Positions 21,515 through 32,016 of a stretch of DNA of 64,000 bases are shown here, in pieces (the stretch's first letter is position 1; every line of letters starts with the position of its first letter). The notes beneath the pieces are model-generated. The model was not told the DNA's origin. It saw nothing but the letters and a program-made list of their open reading frames with translations, and did no database searches. The stretch lies in contig NW_004457297.1 in NCBI RefSeq assembly GCF_000313135.1, positions 279,714 to 343,713 on the forward strand. The letters run 5' to 3'. Both the position numbers and the translations under genes were made by a program. This DNA is from Acanthamoeba castellanii str. Neff. Its lineage: Eukaryota; Discosea; Longamoebia; Acanthamoebidae.

Positions 21515-21688
21515 ATGAATGCGCCGTTCTACCGCGACCTCAACGGCTGCTGCCCGACGCTCACCTCGGTGGGTCCCAGGTACGCCGATGCTCTCGGCTG
21601 CTACCCGGACCAGGCCGGCGTCTACTCCACCACCGGCTCTTGCTCCGCGACTCAGCCCCGCTGCCTCGCTGCCTGCGACCAACTCTAA
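21515..21688 (+). CDS. Small Cys-rich open frame (57 aa), doubtful
   Basis: An ATG at 21515, directly after an in-frame stop, opens a 57-residue frame with six cysteines (a CC pair, then single Cys in GCYPD, GSCSA, PRCLA and ACDQL) and Tyr/Pro/Gly-rich spacing. Its codons are GC-rich like real exons nearby. There is no signal peptide, so it may be the last exon or a remnant of a secreted Cys-rich protein. I do not recognise the family. Confidence 0.3.
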   Translation: MNAPFYRDLNGCCPTLTSVGPRYADALGCYPDQAGVYSTTGSCSATQPRCLAACDQL

Positions 21689-22281
21689 GCCGCTAGACTG
21701 CCATTGGGGTGGTATTCTTCCCACCAATCACTCCAGCATCGTCAGTCACCCCGCAACTTGTCTGAGCTGTTTTCCCACATTCTCCATATAAAAAGAACTC
21801 TCAGTAACTAAACTATAAGATGTAATGAGAGATATATACTGTTCGGGAAATGCCACAGAGACTGGAACTGTAGCGGTGGAGGCGGAGATGATTGGGATGG
21901 ATCGATCCCGACGGATTCCTGGTGACTTTGTATCCTGGAGTCTCCGAGAACGGTTCAACCGAAATTTCGTCCGATCCCAGGACCTTGCGGACATCGGAGG
22001 TCCCCATTTCCCTGAGTTCTAGGCCTGCTTTGGTCGCACCTGCCAGATCATGAGCCGTTGGGCGGGTATAAAGAACCCCCTCTCCTTGCCCTGGTCACAA
22101 CAAATTAGCAATCCACCATCACAACAACCTACACTCACTCTCACTCAATCACCCCAAGGTACTGCTCCTGCTTTCCACTTCAACAACAGAGACGAAGTGG
22201 GAAGTGCCTCACTTCTTACGTTCCCTTTCTTCTTCTTCTATTTCTTCTTTTGAAGACCACTCTACCAACCACAGACAAAGC
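21689..22281. other. 5' flank of the His/Lys-rich protein gene
   Basis: No supported gene; small overlapping frames only. A TATA element lies at 22067-22072. Confidence 0.45.
22067..22072 (+). promoter_or_regulatory. TATA box (TATAAA)
   Basis: TATAAA in the context GGCGGGTATAAAGAAC lies about 210 bp upstream of the start codon at 22282. It is followed by a CA-rich stretch that could be the 5' untranslated leader. The spacing suits a strongly expressed gene; transcription start is not known. Confidence 0.55.
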
Positions 22282-23742
22282 ATGTCGTCCGATCTGAACA
22301 AGCAGGAGAAGAAGGCACTCAAGCACCAGGACAAGGCCTACAAGCATGAGGACAAGGCCGCTCGCAAGCAGGAGAAGAAGATGCGCAAGCAGATGAAGAA
22401 GGACAACAAGCACCACCTCCACGGCAGCCACGGCCTTGTCGACCCCGCCCTGCCCGTCGGTACCGGCCTCGCTGCTCGTGAGGGCGTCCCCGTGGTCCAC
22501 ACCGCCGCAGTCCCCGTCGTGCCCGTGGCGCCCATGCAGCACATGTCGCTCGGTGACAAGGTGGTGCACGAGGCCGAGCGGGTGATTCACCACGAGCCCC
22601 TGCGGGAGAAGGAGATCATCAACGAGCGCCCGGTCGAGGTCAAGCACGAGCACCACATCCAGCCCGTGGTCCACGAGACCGAGCACCGCATCCAGCCCAT
22701 CATCAAGACCGAGGCCACCACCGAGACCAACTACATCGTTAAGGTACGAAAACAGAGCCGCCTTGCTTGCTTGACTTTTCGCCCAATTCGGTCGTCGTCA
22801 CTCCTGATTCGCCAAATTTATTCTTATGCAACCAACCAAAACTCAGCAACTTTTTCCCTTCTGTGCTCATAACAGGACAAGAATGTGATGCTTCCGCCCA
22901 TCGTCGAGCCCACCCACATGGTCGGCGCCACCGCCCCGTTCCCGACCACCGCTCGCTCGGCCGCCGTCGGTGCCATGCCCCTCAGGGACGGCTACGGCCA
23001 CGACCACCTCCACGGCCATGACCACCTCCACGAGCACGGCCACGGCAGCGACAAGCACCTCCACAAGCACGCCAAGCACGTCGACAGGGACCTCTACAAG
23101 CGGGACAAGCACATGCGCAAGCAGGAGAAGCACATGCGCAAGCAGCACATGCACCATCAGAACATGATGGCCATGGGCGGCCACCCCGGCTACCACTACG
23201 GTCACAACCACCACAACATGATGATGATGCCGATGATGGGCGGCCGCGGTCACTACAACCACTACCCGATGATGATGCAGCGCGGCCTGGGCGGCTACGG
23301 CTACGGCCAGGGCTTCGACCAGAGCGACCGTCTCCTCGACGCCGAGCAGCGCCTCCACTGGGGAATGGTCGCGCCCCTGGGACCCGGCGAGAAGGTGATC
23401 CCGATCGACGGCGCCGCCACCGGAGCCCTGAGCGGCCTCAAGGAGAAGCTCCACCTGGGAGGCCGCGCCCACAGCCACAACCACGATGAGCTGTCCCGCA
23501 GCCAGCTGGTCGAGCCCGCGGCGCCGGGCATGAGCGGCGTGGAGACTGGCTCGATGCAGAACCGTGCGGGCTTCGGCCAGAAGATCAAGGGCGCGATGAA
23601 GGAGGTCCAGGGCGCCATCACCCGCAACCCGGCCAAGAAGGAGGAGGGCAAGATGATCATGCAGGGCGTCGACCCGGCCACCGCCGCCTCGGCCACCGGT
23701 GCCGCCACCAACGCGCCCACCACCTCCACCACCGCCATCTAA
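22282..23742 (+). CDS. His/Lys-rich hydrophilic protein with CsbD-like C-terminal motif (442 aa)
   Basis: Exons 22282-22743 and 22876-23742 join in phase. The N-terminus is a Lys/Gln/Glu/His repeat (LNKQEKKALKHQDKAYKHED) with related copies near residue 230 (DRDLYKRDKHMRKQEKHMRK). Between them is a segment with paired repeats, VVHEAERVIHHEPL and HHIQPVVHETEHRIQPIIK. A His/Gly/Asp run (GHDHLHGHDHLHEHGHG) and Met/His-rich stretches follow. Near the C-terminus, GFGQKIKGAMKEVQGAITRN followed by PAKKEEGKMIMQG resembles CsbD-type stress proteins and fungal hydrophilins. Such sequences are usually unfolded, heat-stable and induced by stress; the His clusters could bind metal ions. Those roles are inferences. 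No signal peptide or membrane segment is seen. Strong codon bias and a TATA box upstream suggest high expression. Confidence 0.75.
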
Positions 23743-23949
23743 GCCGTCTTCGAGCTTCGTTTTTATTTATTTGTTTGTTCCATGCCTGCAAGTGAATATT
23801 CACGAGCATTTTCTCCACATCTCTAAATCATTTTGCTACTTTTTATCCACCGCACTGTCATCAAAAATAAAATAAAGAAATAAACATAAATATAAATATG
23901 AAAATAAACATAAAAATACCTTCAGGGATACGAGAGCGACAACCCCAAG

Positions 23950-26108
23950 ATGGAGTGGACGGTGTGGGCGGCCTTGGTGCTGGCTGCGCTGTTGTTGGTG
24001 GTGGCGAGCCAAAGGAGGAGGAAATATGCAGCATCAACGCAGGTCTCGCCCTCCGCGAAGCTGCCCCTACCGCCGGGCACGATGGGCCTGCCCTGGTTCG
24101 GCGACACCGGCCTGGGGCTCTACCTGCGCCACCCCGCCGAGTGGAACACCCGCAAGCGGACCATCTACGGCGACGTCTTCAAGGCTCGTCTGTTCTGGCG
24201 CGACACCATCCTCCTCTCGCGGCCCCCTCGACAACCACTGGCTCCTGCACGTACGCTCTATCATCCTCATCCTCATCATTAAGGTTTATATTTTTTATTT
24301 ATTGCTTTACTACATAAATAAATAAATGCGTGTAAACAAAATAAACAATATATATTGAAATTGTTTACTAATTTAAATGGGGCGTAGGGTGAGGGCAAGT
24401 GCGTGAACGTGGCGCACCCGTGGACGTGGAAGCAGCTGCTCGGGGCGCACTCGCTGTCGGTGGCGGTGGGCGACGACCACGCGCGCAAGCGGGCCGTCCT
24501 CTCCAAAGCCTTCACGCCCACGTACACATCATATCACTCCCACTCCCACTCCCACTCCCACTCCCACTCCCACTCCCACTCCCACTCCCACTCCCACTCC
24601 CACTCCCACTCCCCGTTCTCGTCCGGGCCTGCTGCGAGCGCCGCAGCCTCACACTAGGTGCGCACACGCTGCAACAGGGCCATCGGAATGTACGCGCCCG
24701 TCATCGAGAAAATCACGCGAGAGACCCTCAGCAGCTGGGCCACCAAGGGCGAGTTCCAGCTCAACGACGAGGTGTGTGTCGTGTCGTTGGTCGTGTCGTG
24801 TTGTGTCATGCGTGTGTGTTGTCGGCGCTAATGGCGAAGATATTGTTCAGGCGAAGCCGTTTGCGTTCCGCATGGCCACGAGCATCCTGCTGGGCCTGGA
24901 CCTCAGCGACGAGCAGGCCACGGCCTTCACCGACCTCTTCGGCGTGTGGCTCCGGGGCTTATGGGCCTGCCCTTCGACCTGCCCTTCACCACCTTCGGCC
25001 GGGCCATGCAGGCCCGCCGACAGCTGCTGGCCATGGTCGAGGAGGTCATCCTCCGCCGCCGCGTGCGCGACAGCCAGCGCGACCCAGCCGAGGCCGCCGC
25101 ATCGCGCGACATTCTTTCCATTCTTCTGCATGACATGCGGAGCGGCACCGAGGAGACCCTGAGCCTGGACGAGCTCAAGGACCAGGTCCTGCTGCAGATG
25201 TTCGCCGGGCACGACACCACGTCGGCCGCGCTGACGTCGCTGGCCTTCGTCATCGCGCGCTACCCCGACGTACGCCGCCGGCTGCAGGAGGAGGTGGCCG
25301 CCGCCTTTCCCGACCCCGCGCAACCGATCCCCGCCGAAGCTCTCAGGTGCGCGCGCGACAGCCACGTCACACAGCTCAGCACCTTTGGGCCGACACCCGT
25401 GTACGTGCTCGTGTGCGATCGTGCGTGTGCGTGTGCGTGTGCGGTGTGCAGTGGAGAGTACCTGAATGCGGTGATCAAGGAGGTGCTGCGTGTATACACG
25501 CCAGTCGGAGGCGGCTTCCGAGACCTGTCGGAGGACGTGGAGTACCAGAACCAGTGGTTCTTCCCCAAGGGGTGGAAGATCAGGTAACGACGGCTCGCTG
25601 CGCGCCTGCGCGCGACTTGCGCTGTTCGTACACCTGACAACCACGCACCTCCCGGGACTGTCTGGCACTCTTCAGATTCTCGGCACTGGCGAGCCACAGC
25701 GACGCCACCGTGTGGCCGCAGCCGGAAAAGTTTGACCCCGAGCGATTCCTCGAGCCCAGGAGAGAGGTCCGTCCCCGCCCCCACACCTCTGCCACACCTT
25801 AGTTTGCTTTGTGTCCTGATTCGTTCTGTGGCGTGTGGCGTGTGGCGTGTGGCGTGTGGCGTGTCGTATGGTGTCGGTTGCAGGACCAAAAGGTGAAGGG
25901 CGGCTACATTCCATGGGGCGGCGGGGCGCGAGTGTGCCTGGGCCAGCGGCTGGCCGTGCTCGAGCTGCGGATGTTCGCCATCCTCCTCGTGCGCTGCTAC
26001 GAGGCCGAGGTCGTGGGCGACACGTCGCGCATGCACTACTTCCCCTTCCAGTTCCCCCTCGCCGCCTTCCGCGTCCGGCCAGCAGCCACCACACCAACCC
26101 ACGACTAA
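23950..26108 (+). CDS. Cytochrome P450 with two apparent frameshifts
   Basis: A membrane-anchored heme monooxygenase; substrate unknown. The N-terminus is a hydrophobic anchor (VWAALVLAALLLVVAS), then a Pro-rich hinge LPLPPGTMGLPWFGD. Exons: 23950-24250, 24388-24521, 24678-24771, 24851-25346, 25452-25583, 25676-25766 and 25884-26108. Landmarks: WTWKQLLG and DDHARKR (C-helix), MFAGHDTTSAAL (I-helix AGxDTT), KEVLRVY (ExxR), FDPERF, and WGGGARVCLGQRLA with the heme-ligating Cys (the usual Phe is Trp). Two breaks spoil the frame: one near 24215 between the DTILLS and GPLDNHWLLH segments, and one near 24957 between VWLRG and LMGLPFDLPF. Each needs a single-base change. Because every diagnostic motif is otherwise intact, sequence error is as likely as pseudogenisation. 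The style resembles CYP26/CYP120-like clans, but I would not assign a subfamily. Confidence 0.85.
24536..24613. repeat. CCCACT hexanucleotide repeat in a P450 intron
   Basis: About thirteen copies of CCCACT lie in the second P450 intron, just after the donor at 24522. It is open in translation as repeated Ser-His but is not part of the protein. Confidence 0.9.
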
Positions 26109-26251
26109 ACCTCTTTCCCACCGCACACACCACCGCACACGCACACACGACCGCACACGCGCACACGCAAGTGACTAATGTCGTCGTGTTCTGTACAGCG
26201 TTAGCTGGGTGCGACGGTGTGTCCATGTGCCATCGTCGCCCCGCACACGAT

Positions 26252-27511
26252 TCAGTGCCCAAGCTGCGCCAGGTTGTGCAGCACCTGGTCGTAGAAGTCC
26301 GGCAGCACGCGGAAGCGGTGCGCGCTCCGAACGCCCAGCCGCCAGTCGATCAACTCGAGGTGCGCGGCCGACACGGTGCCCAGGAAGCGGCCCCACACGG
26401 CCCCCTGGACGCCGACGAAGCCGTCGTTGGCGCCCTCGCGCTCGTGCACGCGGTCGTAGGCCCACCGGCCCCACCCGCTCATCGCGTTGCGCGGCTTGAA
26501 GCCCGCGTAGGAGTAGTAGCGGACGTCGGGGTGGTCGGGCGTGGCCTCGTTGAGGCCCTGCACGAACTGGGGCGTGAGGCAGCGGAACGCCTCCGCACCG
26601 ATGCCCAGCCGGGCCAGGTGCCGGTCGTAGCCCTGGTCGATGAACCTGTGAAAAAGCAATATATAATAATGGTAAATCTCTAAATAAAGGAAATACAAAT
26701 ACAAATCTTAATAAAGAAAATAGGGGTGAACCGTTTGGCGAGGGAGGAGCCGCGGTGTGGGGTGGCGATGGTGGTGAGGCTTTCGACCACCTCGTGGCCC
26801 TGGAGGTGGTGAATCATGCTTCGTGCATCGAGTCCTCCCTGAGTTGGTGTTGTTGCAGCGACGTCAGTGCCACTGCACCATCGCGACCAGCATGCATCAA
26901 GCACCACGATGGGGATTCTTGGCTATGCACCATGGAGAAGGCTACGAGGTTGACCTTCTTCACGTCCCTGCTCACCACCACATCGTCACCGTGTTCGTCC
27001 ACAGCTTGATGAGAGGAGGGGTGGCTTGTGCGTGGGTGCGGTGTGCGTGTGTGCGAAGAAGAGAAGGTGCCACGTACGGGTGTGCCGCGAGGAATGCGTC
27101 TACGTGGCGTCGCAGCTCGGCCGCACGCTCGCGAATGTGTCCTGTGCCTGGCACCACGGCCTCCACCACCGTGGCCCCCCGATGCCGCAGGTGTGACGCC
27201 ACCCCGCCCCAGTACTCCACCCTCCCCACCCCCTGCGAAGCCAATTTGATTGATCGATTAATCTGTCTTTTTCTAAGCAATGCAGCTCTCGACTGATTGA
27301 GATCAAAAAGAATGGATTGCACTGCACCTTGAGGTCGAGCTGGTTCCAGAAGATGAGGCCTGGGCATAACACAATGGGGAGGCGCGGCACTAGGGGTGTG
27401 TGCACGCCCGGACTGTGGCTCACTGCCCGCAGCGGTGGTGGAAAGGAGGCGCGCACCAGTGCTGCTCGTGCGACTCACCGTTGGTACGAGCCACCGAGTG
27501 AAGTGTTGCAT
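26252..27511 (-). CDS. Alpha/beta-hydrolase lipase (triacylglycerol lipase-like)
   Basis: A lipase/esterase of the alpha/beta-hydrolase fold. The segments in order are LPIVLCPGLIFWNQLDLK, then GVGRVEYWGGVASHLRHRGA with VVEAVVPGTGHI, then DVKKVNLVAFSM, then GGLDARSMIHHL with VESLTTIATPHRGSSLAKRF, then RFIDQGYDRHLARLGIGAEA to the stop at 26252. The nucleophile elbow reads A-F-S-M-G-G, with the catalytic Ser next to an intron that splits the motif; the usual first Gly is Ala, as in some Bacillus lipases. Introns that keep the frame include 27077-26968, and one with donor GTTCAC near 26734. The first exon is less certain: an ATG at 27511 opens MQHFTRWLVPT and must be spliced to reach the core. 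A GFKPRNAMSGWG segment and a late NDGFVGVQGAVWG (likely holding the catalytic Asp) fit the family. The final His was not pinned down. Confidence 0.8.
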
Positions 27512-27921
27512 TCTTCTTTACGCCGTTGGTGCGCTGCTCTCAAGTGTGGTCGTGGCTTCACCCGCAGTTGAGCCACTGCGGCGTACTGGGGCCAACTTGA
27601 AACGTTCTGCTCTGGTCTTCCAGGAAAAGGTTTTCTTTTCGATTCTTGCCTGCACTGTTCGGCTCCACAGGCTTCAACATCATGCTGCAGGTGCCCGCTT
27701 CATTGTGGGAGCGCTGTGTGACTGTCTTGGCGACTGCCCACCGGCCGTACGTTGCGTTCACCTCTTCTTCTTCTTCTTCTTCAATGCCATTGCCAGACAA
27801 CACCCCCGCACTGCAGGGCTGGCGGAGTTGATGACGGCGAGGGGGCACCACGGCACGGCGGACGGAAGTGGCGGCCTGGAGGGAGAAGCTCGGGGTGCTG
27901 GGGGAGCGGGTGGCCGAGACC
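27512..27921. other. Region between lipase and F-box/LRR gene
   Basis: The two genes diverge, so this region should contain both promoters. Small frames on both strands are present, including one with a TCT-repeat-encoded Ser run, but none is supported. The first exon of the F-box/LRR gene could extend into it. Confidence 0.4.
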
Positions 27922-30856
27922 ATGACGCGCCTCCTGCTCGTCGACTCTCGCACTCTCAACCTCTTCGTGGCTCTGCCCCGCTCTTCCTTGTCTTTGCGGT
28001 GCGCCCCACCACCAACCTTAGTTATTTTTTTAATCATTTATTGTTCAATTTTTTAAAAAATGAAATGTAGCGGGCAGGGCCACATCTCGTGCGCGGCGCT
28101 CTGGCGATCGGCTCCGTTGTGGTCAGCCGGGCTCACGTCCATCGATCTGCGACGCACCAGGTGACCCACCCACCACCCGGCACTACGCCCAACAACGCGG
28201 TGGCAGTGATTGGTGCTTGTGGCACCTGACAGGCCTGCTGGGAGAAACCATCATCCAGAGTGGACGATAAGTTCATTGCGCGCCTGGGCGCCAGCGAGGC
28301 GGCGGAGACGATTGAATGCTTGAACCTGTCGCAGAGTCAGTACATCACCGACGCAGCGATCGCACATCTGCGCGCCTTTCCTCGTCTCCGGTGCACGCTT
28401 TCGTTGTCGTTTTCGCTACTCTTCGTTCTTCTGACAACACACAACACACAACACAAGGTGGCTGGCTCTCAAGGGTTGCAATCGAGTGACACCGGACGCG
28501 GCCGATGCGCTGACTCAGAACTGTCCCTCGCTTCAGGTCTGCCCTCTCCCAGTCTTAACTGGCGCGCGGCATTGCTTGCTTATCGTAATCCGCACACACA
28601 CGACACACGACACCACACGCAGGAGCTGGACGTTTCGCAAAACAAAATGGTGACTGACGCCTTCTTCACCGGGCTTCTGCGTCGCGACGTCGATGGCAGA
28701 CAAGGTCTGCCGGCCTTGGTCTCTCTACGCCTCGTTGGCACCGAAGTCACCTCAATCGGCTGCCTCCGCTTTATTCGGTACTACCACCACTTTCTTTTTA
28801 AATGTATAAATAATATTTTAAACATACATTAAATACTACAAATGTACATATTAACTATGGTGCACTGGCTGGCACTGGCGTTAATATATAATACACCAAT
28901 CAGAGAGCGCGACGGCACGGAGAAGCTGACCACTTTCACGGTGCCCTACCGCTGGTACAGTACTGGCGCCACCAACGACTGGCTCGAGGTACTCGAGGAG
29001 TGCTGGCGCCGCTGCCCGCGGCTCACCCGCCCGCCCTTCCCGCGCATCCGCTGCCGTTCGCTGCTTCGTATTATGGACGCCTGCGCCGGGGCCGGGCTCG
29101 GCCACGCCCCGCCCGAGCTGCGCGAGCTCTCTCTGGGCCTACTCACAGACCCGTGTGCCGAGACGGGCCACGGCCACGAGGCCGCGACGGCCATCGCCGC
29201 CTGTCGCGCGCAGCTCGTGCGGCTCGATCTGTGCAGCTTCCACGGGCGCGACTTGGCCGCGACCCCCGAGCTCGACCGGGCCATCGCCTCGCTCGGCGAT
29301 CGCCTGCTCGCGCTGCGGCTGGCCCACTTCGACGCGGCGGCGAGCAGGTGGTCACTTCCCTCCATGTCGGGGCGGCTCGAGACCCTGACGCTCGACCGAA
29401 TCCGGTGCCCGTTCGTAGGGCTGACGACGGCCCTGTCCGGCCTCGGCCACCACCTTCGCCACCTGTTCCTCGAGTCGTGCACCTTCACCACCACCTCCAC
29501 TACCGAAGAGCTGACGTCAGCAGATGATGATGACGTCAGCCGCGACTGGGGCGCGATGGTGGCGGCGCTGGGCCGGCTCGAGCGCCTGTGCTGGTGCGCC
29601 TCGGCCTTTTCGCCGCCGCGCGCGCTGCGCGTAGCGATCGCGCACCCGCGGCTCGAGCGGCTCGAGCTCGGCGGGAGCGACCCGGAAGACGGCCCCGCGC
29701 TCGAGCTGGAACGCCTCGCGTGCCCGCAGCTGCGCCGGGTGGTGCTGGATCTCGAGCGTCTGCGGTGGGTCGGCCAGCACACGCTGGCGGCCGCGCTGCG
29801 CGAGCAATCACCGGCACTGGAGGAGATCGACATCGACGACGGCGGCGTCATGAGGTGCCCCTCAAGGCCCTTCGCCCGCCTCCACACGCTCACGCTGAGG
29901 CGCGCCATACCGGTGGCCTCGGGGGACGATGACGACGACGCCGCGGTGCAGGTGACGGGGCTGGCCGCGGGCGAGAGCCTCACGCGCCTGTCGCTCGCGC
30001 GCTACGGGCTGGCGCGGGCCGGCGAGCTCGACGGTCTGCTGCGGCACTTCCCGCGGCTCACGCGGTTGGAACTCGATTCGGTGCCACTTCCCGCGCTCGC
30101 CTTCGATGCGCTCCAGCAACACGAGGCGCTCAGTGAACTGTCATTGAGCAACATCGAATGCGAGCCCTTTGCCATGAGCTGTGCAGGTACTGCCCATTGC
30201 CTGTGGGTGTGCAGCTGTGTGCGTGCGTGCGTGTGCGTGCGTGGCTGAATGGGTGTTCGCCATGCTGGCTGCAGGGTTTCCCAACCTGACGGCCTTACAG
30301 CTCAACGGCAAGTTCATCACCGCCCTGCGCTTGAACAACCACCCAACGCTCGCGCGCGTCGTGGTCGCCAACTCCTCGCGCCTGGTCGCGCTCTCTGCGC
30401 TCGGCTGCCCCAGCCTGTACCATCTGCACATCGAGAGCTCAGGCGGCGCCGCCGATGGTGATCGGCTCGCGCTCGCCATCGACTGCCCGTCCCTGCTGCG
30501 CCTGTCCTTGTACGGCGTCCGGTCGCGCTCGGTCGACGTCGCGCCGCTGCGGTGCCCGAAGCTGCGACACCTGGTCCTGGACCGCGTGGACCACCTGCCG
30601 CTGAGCGTCGTCGAACAGGTCTTCGTCGAGTGCCCCGATCTCGCCACCGCCAAGGTACCTTCTGTCGCACACGACACACGACACAGGCCTGCAGTGAAAG
30701 CTGGCCTGCAGTGCGGCTGATGTGGAGGGGGGGGGATAGTTGACCTCGTGCGGGGTGGAGCGGGAGGACGTGGAGAGGCTGTGCCAGCCGCGCAGGTCGG
30801 GCGAGGAGCTGCAGGTCGCGTGGGGCCAGGACGGTGAAGTCTTCGAGTGGCCATGA
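27922..30856 (+). CDS. F-box/leucine-rich-repeat protein (about 770 aa, eight exons)
   Basis: Likely substrate adaptor of an SCF ubiquitin ligase; this is inferred from architecture. Exons join in phase: 27922-27998, 28071-28160, 28259-28390, 28458-28536, 28623-28777, 28904-30186, 30275-30654 and 30740-30856. The start is the least certain part: the ATG at 27922 is the first in-frame one after upstream stops. The N-terminus contains an F-box-like end (CAALWRSAPLWSAGLTSIDL). FBXL-type repeats follow, such as ETIECLNLSQSQYITDAAIA and LALKGCNRVTPDAADAL. A long exon carries irregular LRRs (LRELSLGLL, LVRLDLCSF, LETLTLDRI, LERLELGGS, LTRLSLARY, LTRLELDSV). The last exons continue with LTALQLNG, LLRLSLYG and LRHLVLDRV. 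It has no frame breaks, unlike the LRR locus at 4.4-6.8 kb, which has a similar style. Confidence 0.8.
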
Positions 30857-31059
30857 TGACCCACTTCTGTCGGGTCTTCTCCACGTTCCATCCATTAGCA
30901 GAAGAAGAAGCCAACACGAACGCCTCTTCTCGAGCATTGCTTCAGGCAGGCCAAAGCAGCCGAACGCAGTTCAAGGCCCATCATGAAAGAAAAGAGAGAA
31001 AAAGAAACGAAGAGGAGCTTGTTGTACAACCTCTTTCACGCACAACAGAAGCACCACCC

Positions 31060-31445
31060 ATGCGAGTGAAGACGGTGATAAGGGGCAAGAGGACGGCCGG
31101 AACGGTGCACTACTGCACCAACTGCGCGAATGACCTGGTGGCCGGAGGCGAGATCGATATCTACCCCGCGCACCGCTCACAAACTCGTACTGCTCTCTCT
31201 AGTACGTACAAGAACTACAGAGGTGGTTTCTCATGTGTTGTTAACGACTGCTCATGCTGCTCATGCGATGTCATTTGCATGTTCTGCATGCAGCTACTAC
31301 AATGGGCGGGATCACAGTGTCACTGAACAAGTGGGGTCGATGGGACTTGCTGAAGAACCTGAAGACCATCAAGACCCAAAAGAAGGGGTGCCTGCTGGAC
31401 AAGGTGCCCCAGTACCACGACATGGCCAAGGGCTCCTGCCAGTGA
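31060..31445 (+). CDS. Small basic protein with CxxC motif (97 aa, one intron)
   Basis: An ATG at 31060 opens MRVKTVIRGKRTAGTVHYC followed by TNCANDLVAGGEIDIYP. Splicing out 31202-31293 (GTACGT...GCAG) joins in phase to a second exon reading MGGITVSLNKWGRWDLLKNL and KTIKTQKKGCLLDKVPQYHD, with a stop at 31443-31445. The single CTNC pair could bind metal or form a disulphide, and the chain is rich in Lys and Trp. I do not recognise the family. The frame also extends upstream of 31060 without an obvious alternative, so a longer N-terminus is possible. It lies 200 bp after the F-box/LRR gene on the same strand. Confidence 0.45.
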
Positions 31446-32016
31446 AGCACAGCCACTGCTCTGCCACCACGCCATGTGCGTCAGCCAGGTGACAATCATC
31501 AGGGTGCTTTGGTTGTTGTTGTAGATTGGCACTGTGAGGTTGTTGTTGAGCATGGTATGGTGGTGCTAAGCTGTGATCACTGTTCACTACTGTCCTACTG
31601 CCAACACAGCTGCCAATCTACTGACCAAGGCACTCAGCCACATCAAAGTCTGAGTCAATGTAGCAACCAAGGCAGATAAATAAGTAGTACTTATTTAACC
31701 CAATGATATTAAAGTGCCACCTTTCAAACATACTCTATTGTCTAGCACACACCACTCTATATATTTCAACAAGGCATGGGGCAAGGACAAGGGCACCACC
31801 AAGGAGTGAATGTGAAACATGGCTGCCTCCTGAAGGCAGGTACAAGAAAAAAGCGGAAATATGAAAAGTCGGAGGTTGAAAGGCGAAATCTCAGTTCGAG
31901 GTGGAATTCTCGGAATCCCGGCGAAGCAAAGGTAGGCGCTTCCCCTTTTTCGTCCAGTTCACTCCGTCGCAGGGGTTTCGGCTCGCTACGACCAAACGAC
32001 ACGAACGCTCACAACC
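31446..32016. other. Intergenic region
   Basis: No supported gene. It holds the upstream flank of the secreted-protein gene at 32017. One plus-strand frame runs through it into that gene in a different phase and is a shadow. Confidence 0.4.

Noticed and set aside
27558..28037. 159-codon minus-strand frame before the F-box/LRR gene
   Set aside because: Contains a Glu run complementary to a TCT repeat and overlaps real plus-strand exons; no domain.
28946..29983. 345-codon minus-strand frame in the F-box/LRR exon
   Set aside because: Arg/Ser-rich shadow of the LRR exon, which has clear repeats on the plus strand.
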